64,000 nucleotides of DNA from Candidatus Dormiibacterota bacterium (GTDB lineage: Bacteria > Chloroflexota > Dormibacteria > Dormibacterales > Dormibacteraceae): assembly GCA_003139695.1 (NCBI GenBank), contig PLJM01000006.1, positions 124,001-188,000 on the forward strand, given 5' to 3'. The notes under the pieces are model-generated. The model saw nothing but the letters and a program-made list of their open reading frames with translations, had not been told where the DNA came from and made no database searches. A program made the translations under genes and the position numbers. Numbering within the stretch: the stretch's first letter is position 1; every line of letters begins with the position of its first letter. Shown here piece after piece: positions 57,799 to 64,000 of this stretch.

Positions 57799-60150
57799 AT
57801 GAACACCCCACTGCAATCTGAAGGGCTCAGCCGGCGCGTCTATCCCTTTATCGGGCTGGCCATCGTCGGGCTCGTCAGCCTGCACGGCTACTCCGAGCTC
57901 ACCACATCGCCCGCTTTGGTCGCGGCGATGGTGGTCGGCATGCTGCTCGCGCTGGCGCCGCTCGCCCCGGTCAGCTTTCCTGCAGTCCCTCAGCCGCTGG
58001 CCGCAATCCCGGTGGTGCTCGGTCTCGGGCTTGCCCTCTATCCCCTGTGGAAGATGGGAACCGTCTTCGGCATCCTCGCGTCGGTGGTGCTGGTCGCGCT
58101 CGCCGGAGCGCTCGTGCTGCTGCCTTGGGAGCGCATCCCCCGATTCCTGCACGGGATCTCCCCCATCGGTGGCCTCGCCGTCACCTTCGCGCTGGAGGTG
58201 CAGTTCGGGCTGAGCGTGATTCGCGCCTTCCCGTTCGTGCTGCTGCTCCTCATGTTCCTCGCGCTGTACTACACGACCGTCGAGTTCGCAATCGGCGCAG
58301 CGCTCGGCGCGGCGGACCTCATCCTCGTCACCGGAGTGAACCCGCAGACCGGCGACCCGGCGGCGGCATTGCTCGAAGGCCTGCTCCTTGTCTCCCTGGG
58401 AATCCTCGTGCGACGTGTCGGCCAGGAACAGGAGGCGCACCGCACCGCTGCAGCCGCCGCGGAGTCGGCGCGGTCGGAGCTGCTGGCCGACCTCGCCCAG
58501 CGCAACCAGGAGCTGCAGGAGCTGACGCGCATGAAATCCGAGTTCCTGGCCACGATGAGCCACGAGATCCGCACGCCAATGAACGGCGTCATCGGCATGA
58601 CAGGGCTCCTCATGGAGACCGAACTCACCCCTGAGCAGCGGGACTATGTGGAGACGGTGCGCGCCTCCGGCGACACACTGCTGGAGATCATCAACGATAT
58701 CCTCGATTTCTCGAAGATCGAGGCGGGTCGCGTGCGCATGGAACGCATCGACTTCAGCCCCAAGCATGTGACCGAAGAGGCCGTCGAGCTGTTCGCCGAG
58801 CCCGCCGCGAACAAGGGCATCGAGCTCGTCCTCGACGTCGAACCCGACGTCCCGCACAACGCGATCGGCGATCCCGGCCGCTTGAGGCAGGTGCTCATCA
58901 ACCTGGTCGGCAACGCGATCAAGTTCACCGAGACGGGCGAGGTCGTGGTGCGAGTGCGTCGCAAAGAGTCAGCAGGTCCGGGAGTGCAGCTGCATTTCGA
59001 GATTGCGGACACCGGGATCGGGCTCAGCGAGGAAGAGCAGGCTCGCGTCTTCTCCACCTATTCGCAAGTCGACAGCTCGACCACTCGCAAACACGGCGGC
59101 ACCGGCTTGGGGCTCGCCACCTCTCGGATGCTCGTCCAGTTGATGGGCGGCGAGCTGGGAGTCGAGAGCGAGACGGCCGCCGGCAGCCGTTTCTGGTTCA
59201 CCGCCCTGTTTCGAGAGGGCGAGCGCAAGGCGCCCGTGGTTCCGCCCACTGCGAGTCTCAGCGGGACCGCGATCGCCGTGGTCGACGACAACCGCACGAA
59301 CCGGACGATCCTCGAGCGCTACCTGGGCTCGTGGGGCATGCGCGATAAAGCGTTCGAGTCTGGACGCCAGGCGCTGGAAGAGCTGCGCGCAGCGGCGCGC
59401 GGCGAGGATCCGTTCGAGGTCGCGATCGTCGACATGATGATGCCGGGCATGGACGGCGCCGCAGTCGCCGCGGAGATCCGCTCCGATCCCGCATTAAAGG
59501 ATATGGTCGTCATCCTCCTCACCTCTGCCGGCCACTCCGAGCATCCGGTGCCGGGAATCGACGTTGAGCTTGTGAAGCCAGTACGCCCGTCGCTGCTCTT
59601 CGACGTTCTCCACTCATTGCTTGCGGCGAAGCCGGAGCATGCCAACCGCCGTGTGATGGACGAAAGCACGCCGACCGACCAGGCCTCGCATCGTTGGGCG
59701 CGGCTGCTCGTGGTCGAGGACAACGTCGCCAATCTCAAGGTCGCGGTGCGCATGGTGGAGAAGCTGGGCTACCGCGCCGACGTCGCCAACAATGGAGCTG
59801 AGGCGGTGCGCGTCCTGGGCGATATGCACTACGACGCGGTCTTGATGGACTGTCACATGCCGGAGATGGATGGATTCGACGCCACGCGGGAGATCAGGCG
59901 GAACGAGCCCGAAGGGCGGCACACGCCCGTGATCGCGATGACCGCGAGCGCGCTTTCAGGCGACCGTGAGCGCTGCCTCGCGGCAGGGATGGATGACTAC
60001 ATCTCCAAGCCGATCAAGATGCACGTGGTGGCAGCGGTCCTGGAAAGGTGGTTGGGCCCGAGAGACAAGCAAGCCGGTGGTGAGCCGGCTAAGTCGACCT
60101 CCCCGCTCGCCGGGGAGGTGGCCCGAAGGCCCGGAGGGGACGTCCCTTAA
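57799..60150 (+). CDS. membrane hybrid histidine kinase with two receivers
   Basis: A 783-aa sensor. Six or so membrane helices (10-210) are followed by a coiled coil, HisKA with His255 ([19 protein letters not shown]) and HATPase (350-465; [35 protein letters not shown]). Receiver 1 (about 490-610, Asp545 in [11 protein letters not shown]) and receiver 2 (about 635-760, Asp684 in [22 protein letters not shown]) complete it. No HPt or DNA-binding domain is present. The membrane part itself is the likely sensor. The final ~18 residues ([18 protein letters not shown]) are encoded by a GC-rich repeat. ATG 57799 directly precedes the first helix. Confidence 0.93.
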   Translation: MNTPLQSEGLSRRVYPFIGLAIVGLVSLHGYSELTTSPALVAAMVVGMLLALAPLAPVSFPAVPQPLAAIPVVLGLGLALYPLWKMGTVFGILASVVLVALAGALVLLPWERIPRFLHGISPIGGLAVTFALEVQFGLSVIRAFPFVLLLLMFLALYYTTVEFAIGAALGAADLILVTGVNPQTGDPAAALLEGLLLVSLGILVRRVGQEQEAHRTAAAAAESARSELLADLAQRNQELQELTRMKSEFLATMSHEIRTPMNGVIGMTGLLMETELTPEQRDYVETVRASGDTLLEIINDILDFSKIEAGRVRMERIDFSPKHVTEEAVELFAEPAANKGIELVLDVEPDVPHNAIGDPGRLRQVLINLVGNAIKFTETGEVVVRVRRKESAGPGVQLHFEIADTGIGLSEEEQARVFSTYSQVDSSTTRKHGGTGLGLATSRMLVQLMGGELGVESETAAGSRFWFTALFREGERKAPVVPPTASLSGTAIAVVDDNRTNRTILERYLGSWGMRDKAFESGRQALEELRAAARGEDPFEVAIVDMMMPGMDGAAVAAEIRSDPALKDMVVILLTSAGHSEHPVPGIDVELVKPVRPSLLFDVLHSLLAAKPEHANRRVMDESTPTDQASHRWARLLVVEDNVANLKVAVRMVEKLGYRADVANNGAEAVRVLGDMHYDAVLMDCHMPEMDGFDATREIRRNEPEGRHTPVIAMTASALSGDRERCLAAGMDDYISKPIKMHVVAAVLERWLGPRDKQAGGEPAKSTSPLAGEVARRPGGDVP
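60097..60119. repeat. GC-rich hairpin repeat, copy E, inside hybrid kinase 3' end
   Basis: ACCTCCCCG (60097-60105) pairs with CGGGGAGGT (60111-60119), 9 bp with loop CTCGC. Bases 60099-60119 are the exact reverse complement of 53083-53103. The repeat provides the C-terminal codons of the kinase. Confidence 0.65.
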
Positions 60151-60163
60151 AGCACCAACGACT

Positions 60164-61300
60164 CTAGGTTCTTCGCAGTGCGAGAACTGTTACGTCGTCC
60201 GGCAGGTCCCGCTCGCCCGAGCCCGCGGCGAGGATGTCCACGATCCCCTGAGTCGTCGGCGCGCGCCGCGCCGCCAGGGGCAGCGGCACATCCTTGGTCG
60301 CGAGGTCTGGGCGCAGGTCGAGCAGTCCGTCGGAGAAAACGACCAGAGTGTCTCCGGGCTCGAGGACGACCTTGCCAGGCACCAGCGTGTTGTCAGGCAG
60401 CAACCCGATCGGCGCCCCACGCTGGGCCAACAGCTCATGACCACCGCCGCTCCGCATCAGCCGCGCGTGCCCGTGCCCGGCATCGATGTAATTCAGCTCG
60501 CCGGTGGCGCCATCAAATATCGAGTGGAACAGCGTGACGTAAGCCTGGTTCACCTCGAGCGCAGCAGCCATCACGCCGGCCGCCTGCTCAACGCCCTGTT
60601 CCACCGACGCCGCATGCCCGGAAGCGGAGCGGAGCGCTGCTCGAACAGTCGCCATCAGGATGGCGGCGGGCAACCCCTTGCCCATCACATCGCCGAGCGT
60701 CACCGCCAGCCGCCCCCCATCGAGCGGGTACCAGTCGTAGAAGTCGCCGCTGATCTCCCGAGCCGGCGCGAAATGAGCGGCGACCTCGAACCCCTCGCCG
60801 GTGAAAGGCGATAGCGGCAGCAACGCCGCCTGCACCTTGGCTGCCCTGTCGATCTGGTCGGTGCGCTCGGCCACCAGCGACTCGAGGCGTTGCAGGTTGG
60901 CCCTGTAGTCGATCTCCATGCTCCGCCGGCGGAATGCATTGACCACCGCGAGGTACAGCTCGGTGGCGCCGACGGGTTTGACGAAGTACGCATAGGCGCC
61001 GTGTTCCACCGCGGCCTTGCCGAGCTCGGGGTCGTCGACTCCCGAGATCATCACGACCGCCGTGTCGGGGTGCTTGGCCTTGAGCTCCCCCAGCAGCCCG
61101 TAGCCCGATTCGTCGGGGAGCTTCACATCGAGGAGTGCCAGCGCGTACTCCTTGCTGTCGATGAGCTCGCGCGCGGCGGCGCCCGAGAACGCGACGTCGG
61201 ACTCGAAGCCGCGGCTTCGCAGGGTGCGCTGCATGACCTTGGCCAATGCCTCTTCGTCGTCGACGATCAAGGTCCTGAGCAAACCGTCAGCGGCGCGCAT
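60164..61300 (-). CDS. receiver-PP2C (RsbU-type) phosphatase
   Basis: A 378-aa protein with an N-terminal receiver (1-125; TLIVDDEEALAKV, Asp58 in LALLDVKLPDESG, Lys108 in YFVKPVG), a short coiled linker (RANLQRLESLVAERTDQIDR) and a SpoIIE/PP2C phosphatase domain. The phosphatase has metal motifs REISGDFYDWYPLDGG, VTLGDVMGKGLPAAI and VVFSDGLLDLRPD. Such proteins dephosphorylate STAS anti-anti-sigma factors in response to a histidine kinase. The STAS gene lies 93 bases away, divergently transcribed. The likely input is one of the nearby kinases (inference). Confidence 0.93.
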   Translation of the reverse strand: MRAADGLLRTLIVDDEEALAKVMQRTLRSRGFESDVAFSGAAARELIDSKEYALALLDVKLPDESGYGLLGELKAKHPDTAVVMISGVDDPELGKAAVEHGAYAYFVKPVGATELYLAVVNAFRRRSMEIDYRANLQRLESLVAERTDQIDRAAKVQAALLPLSPFTGEGFEVAAHFAPAREISGDFYDWYPLDGGRLAVTLGDVMGKGLPAAILMATVRAALRSASGHAASVEQGVEQAAGVMAAALEVNQAYVTLFHSIFDGATGELNYIDAGHGHARLMRSGGGHELLAQRGAPIGLLPDNTLVPGKVVLEPGDTLVVFSDGLLDLRPDLATKDVPLPLAARRAPTTQGIVDILAAGSGERDLPDDVTVLALRRT

Positions 61301-61393
61301 CCACCGAAGTGTAGTCAGGCCATGCCGCCGGTCACGGAGCTCCCGAAGCTAAACGGGTCCAACCTTCGCCCTCTCGCTGTAGGCTTGCCACCA

Positions 61394-61732
61394 ATGAGCC
61401 TCGAGGTCCAGGCGCGGCAAACAGACGCCGGCGTGACCGTGCTCGCCCCCTCCGGACGCCTCGACGTGGCCGGCGCTCCCTCTTTGAAGGACGCGGTTAC
61501 TGAGGCGGTCAAGAACGGCCCGCGCGTCGTCATCGACCTTGAGGGCGTGAGCTTCGTCGACAGCACCGGCCTCGGCTCGGTCATCGCGGCGCTGAAGCTG
61601 GTGCGCAGCTCCAAGGGTGACCTGAGGCTGGCGGCCCCCAATCAGCAGGTGCGGGTGGTCCTCGAGCTGACCACCCTGGACAGGGTGTTCCCCTATTTCG
61701 CCACGGTCGAGGAAGCTCTCACTGACTTCTGA
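61394..61732 (+). CDS. STAS anti-anti-sigma factor (RsbV/SpoIIAA-like)
   Basis: A 112-aa STAS protein. TVLAPSGRLDVAGAPSLKDA leads to the phosphorylation motif DLEGVSFVDSTGLGSVI, with Ser57 as the expected phosphoacceptor. ATG 61394 opens the domain; a longer upstream frame is antisense to the phosphatase gene. Unphosphorylated STAS proteins bind and remove an anti-sigma kinase. The next gene encodes just such an HATPase and overlaps this one by 11 bases. Confidence 0.93.
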   Translation: MSLEVQARQTDAGVTVLAPSGRLDVAGAPSLKDAVTEAVKNGPRVVIDLEGVSFVDSTGLGSVIAALKLVRSSKGDLRLAAPNQQVRVVLELTTLDRVFPYFATVEEALTDF

Positions 61733-62168
61733 CCCCGCCAGCGACGTCAAATCAGACGCCCCGCTCTTCGAGTTCCACGCCACGCTCACCCGGCTCGAAG
61801 ACGGCATCGACACGCTCCACCACTCGGTGGATCTGCTGCGCGAGCGCACCGGCCGCGGCGCCGAGGACCGCAACCTGATCCTGTTCGAGACGGCGCTCGC
61901 CGAGATCGGCTCGAATGTGCTCATCTACACGGGCAAGCACGGCAGCAAAGGACCGCCCGTGGAGTACGAGTTGCGCCTGGAAGCGGGCACCGCAACTGCA
62001 TCTTTTACCGACTGGGGACCTCCCCTTCATAATCAATTGCCTCGCGCCATGCCAGCGCCGACAAGCGAAGCCGGCCGCGGCATCGCGATCGCACGCAAGG
62101 TGCTCGATGAGCTGGGATACAAACGCGATGGCGAGGTGAACTATTGGCGACTGGTGAAACGGCTGTAG
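61722..62168 (+). CDS. RsbW-like HATPase anti-sigma/serine kinase, probable CTG start
   Basis: A 148-aa GHKL ATPase-like protein. N box LAEIGSNVLIYTGKHG, G1 FTDWGPPLH and G2 AGRGIAIARKVLDELGY are all present, as in RsbW/SpoIIAB-type kinases. GTG 61827 would remove the first helix (LFEFHATLTRLEDGIDTLHH), which the fold needs, and has no ribosome site. CTG 61722 has GGAAG six bases upstream and restores this part; no ATG, GTG or TTG is available. No sigma factor gene is in view, so the target could be another protein, perhaps the HisKA protein encoded next. Confidence 0.85.
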   Translation: MTSDPASDVKSDAPLFEFHATLTRLEDGIDTLHHSVDLLRERTGRGAEDRNLILFETALAEIGSNVLIYTGKHGSKGPPVEYELRLEAGTATASFTDWGPPLHNQLPRAMPAPTSEAGRGIAIARKVLDELGYKRDGEVNYWRLVKRL

Positions 62169-62410
62169 GCGCAGGAGGCGAACACTCGGAGGAAGGAAAC
62201 CGGGTCCTCATCCACGACTTTCGCAATCTCCTGGCAGTGATCGTGAACTACTGCGAGCTGATCGCTGAGGAAACAGGCGATCCCGAAGCAGTGCGCACTG
62301 ACATCCAGGAGATTCGCGTCGCTGCCGAGCGCGCGATCGCGCTGACCGACAAGCTGAGGCGCCCGCCAGTACCGGCTCCCGATTCGGAGTCCACGGCGAG
62401 CGGGTTGTGA
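62144..62410 (+). CDS. free-standing HisKA-like phosphoacceptor protein
   Basis: An 88-aa protein with no ATPase domain. Residues 20-72 (VLIHDFRNLLAVIVNYCELI, EIRVAAERAIALTDKLRR) match the HisKA helical hairpin, with His24 in the H-box position. There is no membrane helix. TTG 62144 has GAGGTGA four bases upstream; no other start precedes His24. It overlaps the HATPase gene by 25 bases and the receiver gene by 4 (GTGA). The order HATPase-HisKA-receiver on separate chains is unusual. The HisKA match is by eye, without a profile search. Confidence 0.78.
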   Translation: MATGETAVGAGGEHSEEGNRVLIHDFRNLLAVIVNYCELIAEETGDPEAVRTDIQEIRVAAERAIALTDKLRRPPVPAPDSESTASGL

Positions 62411-63426
62411 CCATGACCCGTAGGCCGGGTGCGGCCAGGACCGCAGCGGGCGGTGACGGCGTGACACCTTATCGCGAGCTCGTGCTGGTGGTCGACGACG
62501 ACGACCAGATGCTGCGCCTGGTCAAGCGCGTGCTCGAACGCGCCGGCTTCGAGTGCGTCACGGTCGGCGACGGCGAGGTCGCACACGAGTCGGCGGTCGA
62601 CTGGCGCCCCGACATCATCCTGCTCGACCTGATGCTCGGGTCGACGACCGGCGACCAGATCTTGGCCGACATCCGAAAGGACTTCCGCACCCGCCTGATC
62701 CCCGTGGTCTTCCTCACTGTTCGCAGTTCGCTGAAGGACAAGGTGGAGCACCTACTCGCGGGCGCCGACGATTACGTGACAAAGCCGTTCATCGCGGAAG
62801 AGCTCGTCGCGCGGTTGAGGGCGGTGATCAGCCGCTCCACGAACACGCGCGACCTCAACCCGCTGACAGGAATGAGCGGCAACACCGACATCCTTCGCGA
62901 GATCAACCAGCGCCTCAAGGCGAACGAGCGCTTCGCAGTCCTGTATCCAGATATCGACACCTTCAAGAGTTACAACGACCACTACGGATTCCTGCGCGGA
63001 GACGACGTGATCAAGACGCTCGGCACGATCATCCTCGAGGTGCTCGAGGCGCACTACTCGCCCCATCACTTCGGTGGCCATGTCGGCGGTGATGACTTTG
63101 TGATCCTCACGGAGCCCAGCCTGGCGGAGACAGTCGCAGCCGAGATCACCAAGCGTTTCGACGAGGCGGTGCCCGACCTTTACGACGAGGTCGACAGGGA
63201 GCGCGGCTGGATCGAGTACGAGGACCGGAGCGGCGCCTCGCTCAGGACGGGCCTGGTCTCGGTGTCCATCGGTATCGTCCTGGCCGAGCCCGGTAGCTAC
63301 GAGAGCGCCGCCGCTCTTGCCTCACGCGCAGCCGAGGTGAAGGGCGTGGCGAAACGAATGCCAGGATCGAGGTGGGTCGTCGACCGCCGGCGCCCGCCAG
63401 AGGCTCGCGGAGGGCGCACCCGTTAA
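62407..63426 (+). CDS. receiver fused to GGDEF-like (GGDDF) domain
   Basis: A 339-aa response regulator. The receiver (25-145) has LVLVVDDDDQMLRL, Asp74 in IILLDLMLGSTTGDQ and DYVTKPF. It is joined to a diguanylate-cyclase-like domain (about 160-325) with VLYPDIDTFKSYNDHYGF and the signature HVGGDDFVIL (GGDDF at 227-231) instead of GGDEF. The acidic variant may still be active, but an extra segment follows (EVDRERGWIEYEDRSG). No RxxD inhibitory site is obvious. The start overlaps the HisKA gene as GTGA; ATG 62413 is an alternative. Confidence 0.9.
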   Translation: MTMTRRPGAARTAAGGDGVTPYRELVLVVDDDDQMLRLVKRVLERAGFECVTVGDGEVAHESAVDWRPDIILLDLMLGSTTGDQILADIRKDFRTRLIPVVFLTVRSSLKDKVEHLLAGADDYVTKPFIAEELVARLRAVISRSTNTRDLNPLTGMSGNTDILREINQRLKANERFAVLYPDIDTFKSYNDHYGFLRGDDVIKTLGTIILEVLEAHYSPHHFGGHVGGDDFVILTEPSLAETVAAEITKRFDEAVPDLYDEVDRERGWIEYEDRSGASLRTGLVSVSIGIVLAEPGSYESAAALASRAAEVKGVAKRMPGSRWVVDRRRPPEARGGRTR

Positions 63427-63460
63427 GTGCGCACGTTAATGAGGAAGAAGTGCGCGTCGC

Positions 63461-63474
63461 CGATGCTAGCATCG
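63461..63474. promoter_or_regulatory. perfect 14-bp palindrome before the last gene
   Basis: CGATGCTAGCATCG lies 28 bases before the ATG at 63503, in the 76-base gap behind the receiver-GGDDF gene. Its position and symmetry suit a regulator binding site. Confidence 0.45.
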
Positions 63475-63502
63475 ACCGAATCCACCCACGCAGGTAATGG
63501 CA

Positions 63503-64000
63503 ATGAGTGACCCCGAGCCAACCTCATCCACGACTCCGCAAGTTCTGAGCGGTGACGCGCTGCTTGCGGTGACCGGCGCGCGCCCGCCTGAGACGGGCTT
63601 GGCCAGGGTCGGACGCCGCCAGGTCGCAGTGCATCGACTCGATGGCGGCCTGGAGCGCGGCGAGTCCGATGCGAGGTCCCTCAGCGCGGACGGCTTCCCG
63701 ATCTACACGCCGCCAGACCTGGACCGCGCACGCTGGATCCCTGCTCGCGACATCAAGTACGTGGTCTTCGGCAGCGCCGACGATCCTGACCTCGAGGCTG
63801 ACCCGGGCGACAAGAGCCAGGCCCGCAAGGCGATCCTTCGTTTCCGGGACGGCGAGTTGATCGCGGCCTACATGGATTCCGGACAACCGCCGGACGGTGC
63901 CGGCCTCGCGATCAAGATCCGGATGACCGAGCGCCAGCGCGTCATCCCCGCCATCGCCGCCAACGCGGCGCTCCTGGAGATGCAGTTCGTCGACCTGTGG
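63503..64000 (+). CDS. unrecognised cytoplasmic protein (C-terminus beyond window)
   Basis: 166 codons without a stop, beginning MSDPEPTSSTTPQVLSGDAL. A Ser/Thr/Pro-rich start leads into two stretches that look like small beta-rich modules: RWIPARDIKYVVFGSADDPD and ARKAILRFRDGELIAAYMDS. This vaguely recalls PilZ/DUF6982-type proteins, but I cannot assign a family. No signal peptide or membrane helix is seen. ATG 63497, two codons earlier, is an equal start candidate. Its position after the signalling run suggests it may be an effector or scaffold (inference). Confidence 0.7.
   Translation, partial: MSDPEPTSSTTPQVLSGDALLAVTGARPPETGLARVGRRQVAVHRLDGGLERGESDARSLSADGFPIYTPPDLDRARWIPARDIKYVVFGSADDPDLEADPGDKSQARKAILRFRDGELIAAYMDSGQPPDGAGLAIKIRMTERQRVIPAIAANAALLEMQFVDLW

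Noticed and set aside
57563-57811. Upstream extension of the PAS-GAF kinase frame
   Set aside because: It runs through dispersed repeat B and the divergent promoter region and resembles no domain; GTG 57562 has a good ribosome site.
60890-61393. Upstream extension of the STAS frame
   Set aside because: Lies antisense to the PP2C gene; the STAS domain starts at ATG 61394.

Overview
This 64-kb window is GC-rich bacterial chromosome, densely packed, with no phage, IS element, CRISPR array or rRNA seen. The clues point to a monoderm-type soil lineage. They are lipid II amidation genes (murT-gatD), a bS22/AURKAIP1-like mini-protein, an alpha2-type glycyl-tRNA synthetase, form II CO-dehydrogenase-like and partner-switching genes, and heavy use of GTG and TTG starts. 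Candidatus Dormibacterota or a related Chloroflexota/Actinobacteriota-like group is my best guess. This is inference from gene content; no marker gene was compared.

Layout. 1-5181 (minus): prs, a CNNM/CBS membrane protein, recO and glyS in one tightly coupled run, preceded by glmU. 5308-7875 (plus): Lon protease, whose basic tail overlaps gatD convergently. 7706-11247 (minus): gamma-carbonic-anhydrase-like protein, ispE, murT, gatD. 11317-15549: rpsT (plus), then comEA, comEC and holA (minus). 15612-22626: tRNA-Gln, a lipoprotein, leuS, an EamA transporter, a HIT protein, an amidohydrolase and an acyl-CoA dehydrogenase. 22736-26640: a 32-aa ribosomal mini-protein, LemA, a membrane-anchored Hcp-like protein, a frameshifted phospholipase D lipoprotein, a SAM hydroxide adenosyltransferase and a small molybdopterin enzyme. 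26762-31323: tRNA-Ala, asparagine synthetase, a polyprenyl-phosphate glycosyltransferase and a DUF2079 membrane protein. 31357-44659: metH, an orphan CoxL-like Mo enzyme, malQ, acnA, an XRE regulator with a membrane partner, a 56-aa zinc-ribbon protein and a PucR regulator. 44747-52870: gltB, two Gfo/Idh/MocA genes (one fused to ThuA) and a GT4 glycosyltransferase.

52871-64000 is a signalling island and the most unusual part. One minus-strand operon encodes a PAS-GAF-PAS histidine kinase, a stand-alone receiver and a Ser/Thr kinase with an unusual C-terminal domain. Divergent from it is a membrane hybrid histidine kinase with two receivers. Next come a receiver-PP2C phosphatase (minus) and a plus-strand run: STAS anti-anti-sigma, HATPase anti-sigma/kinase, a free-standing HisKA phosphoacceptor domain, and a receiver with a GGDDF-type cyclase-like domain. 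A truncated unknown gene ends the window. The last run looks like a histidine kinase taken apart into separate translationally coupled proteins and merged with an RsbU/V/W partner-switching circuit.

A small family of GC-rich palindromic repeats lies between genes and runs into the 3' ends of some genes. Several enzymes lack a residue their family normally needs: the ComEC beta-lactamase-like domain, the gamma-CA-like protein and the MurT zinc ribbon.
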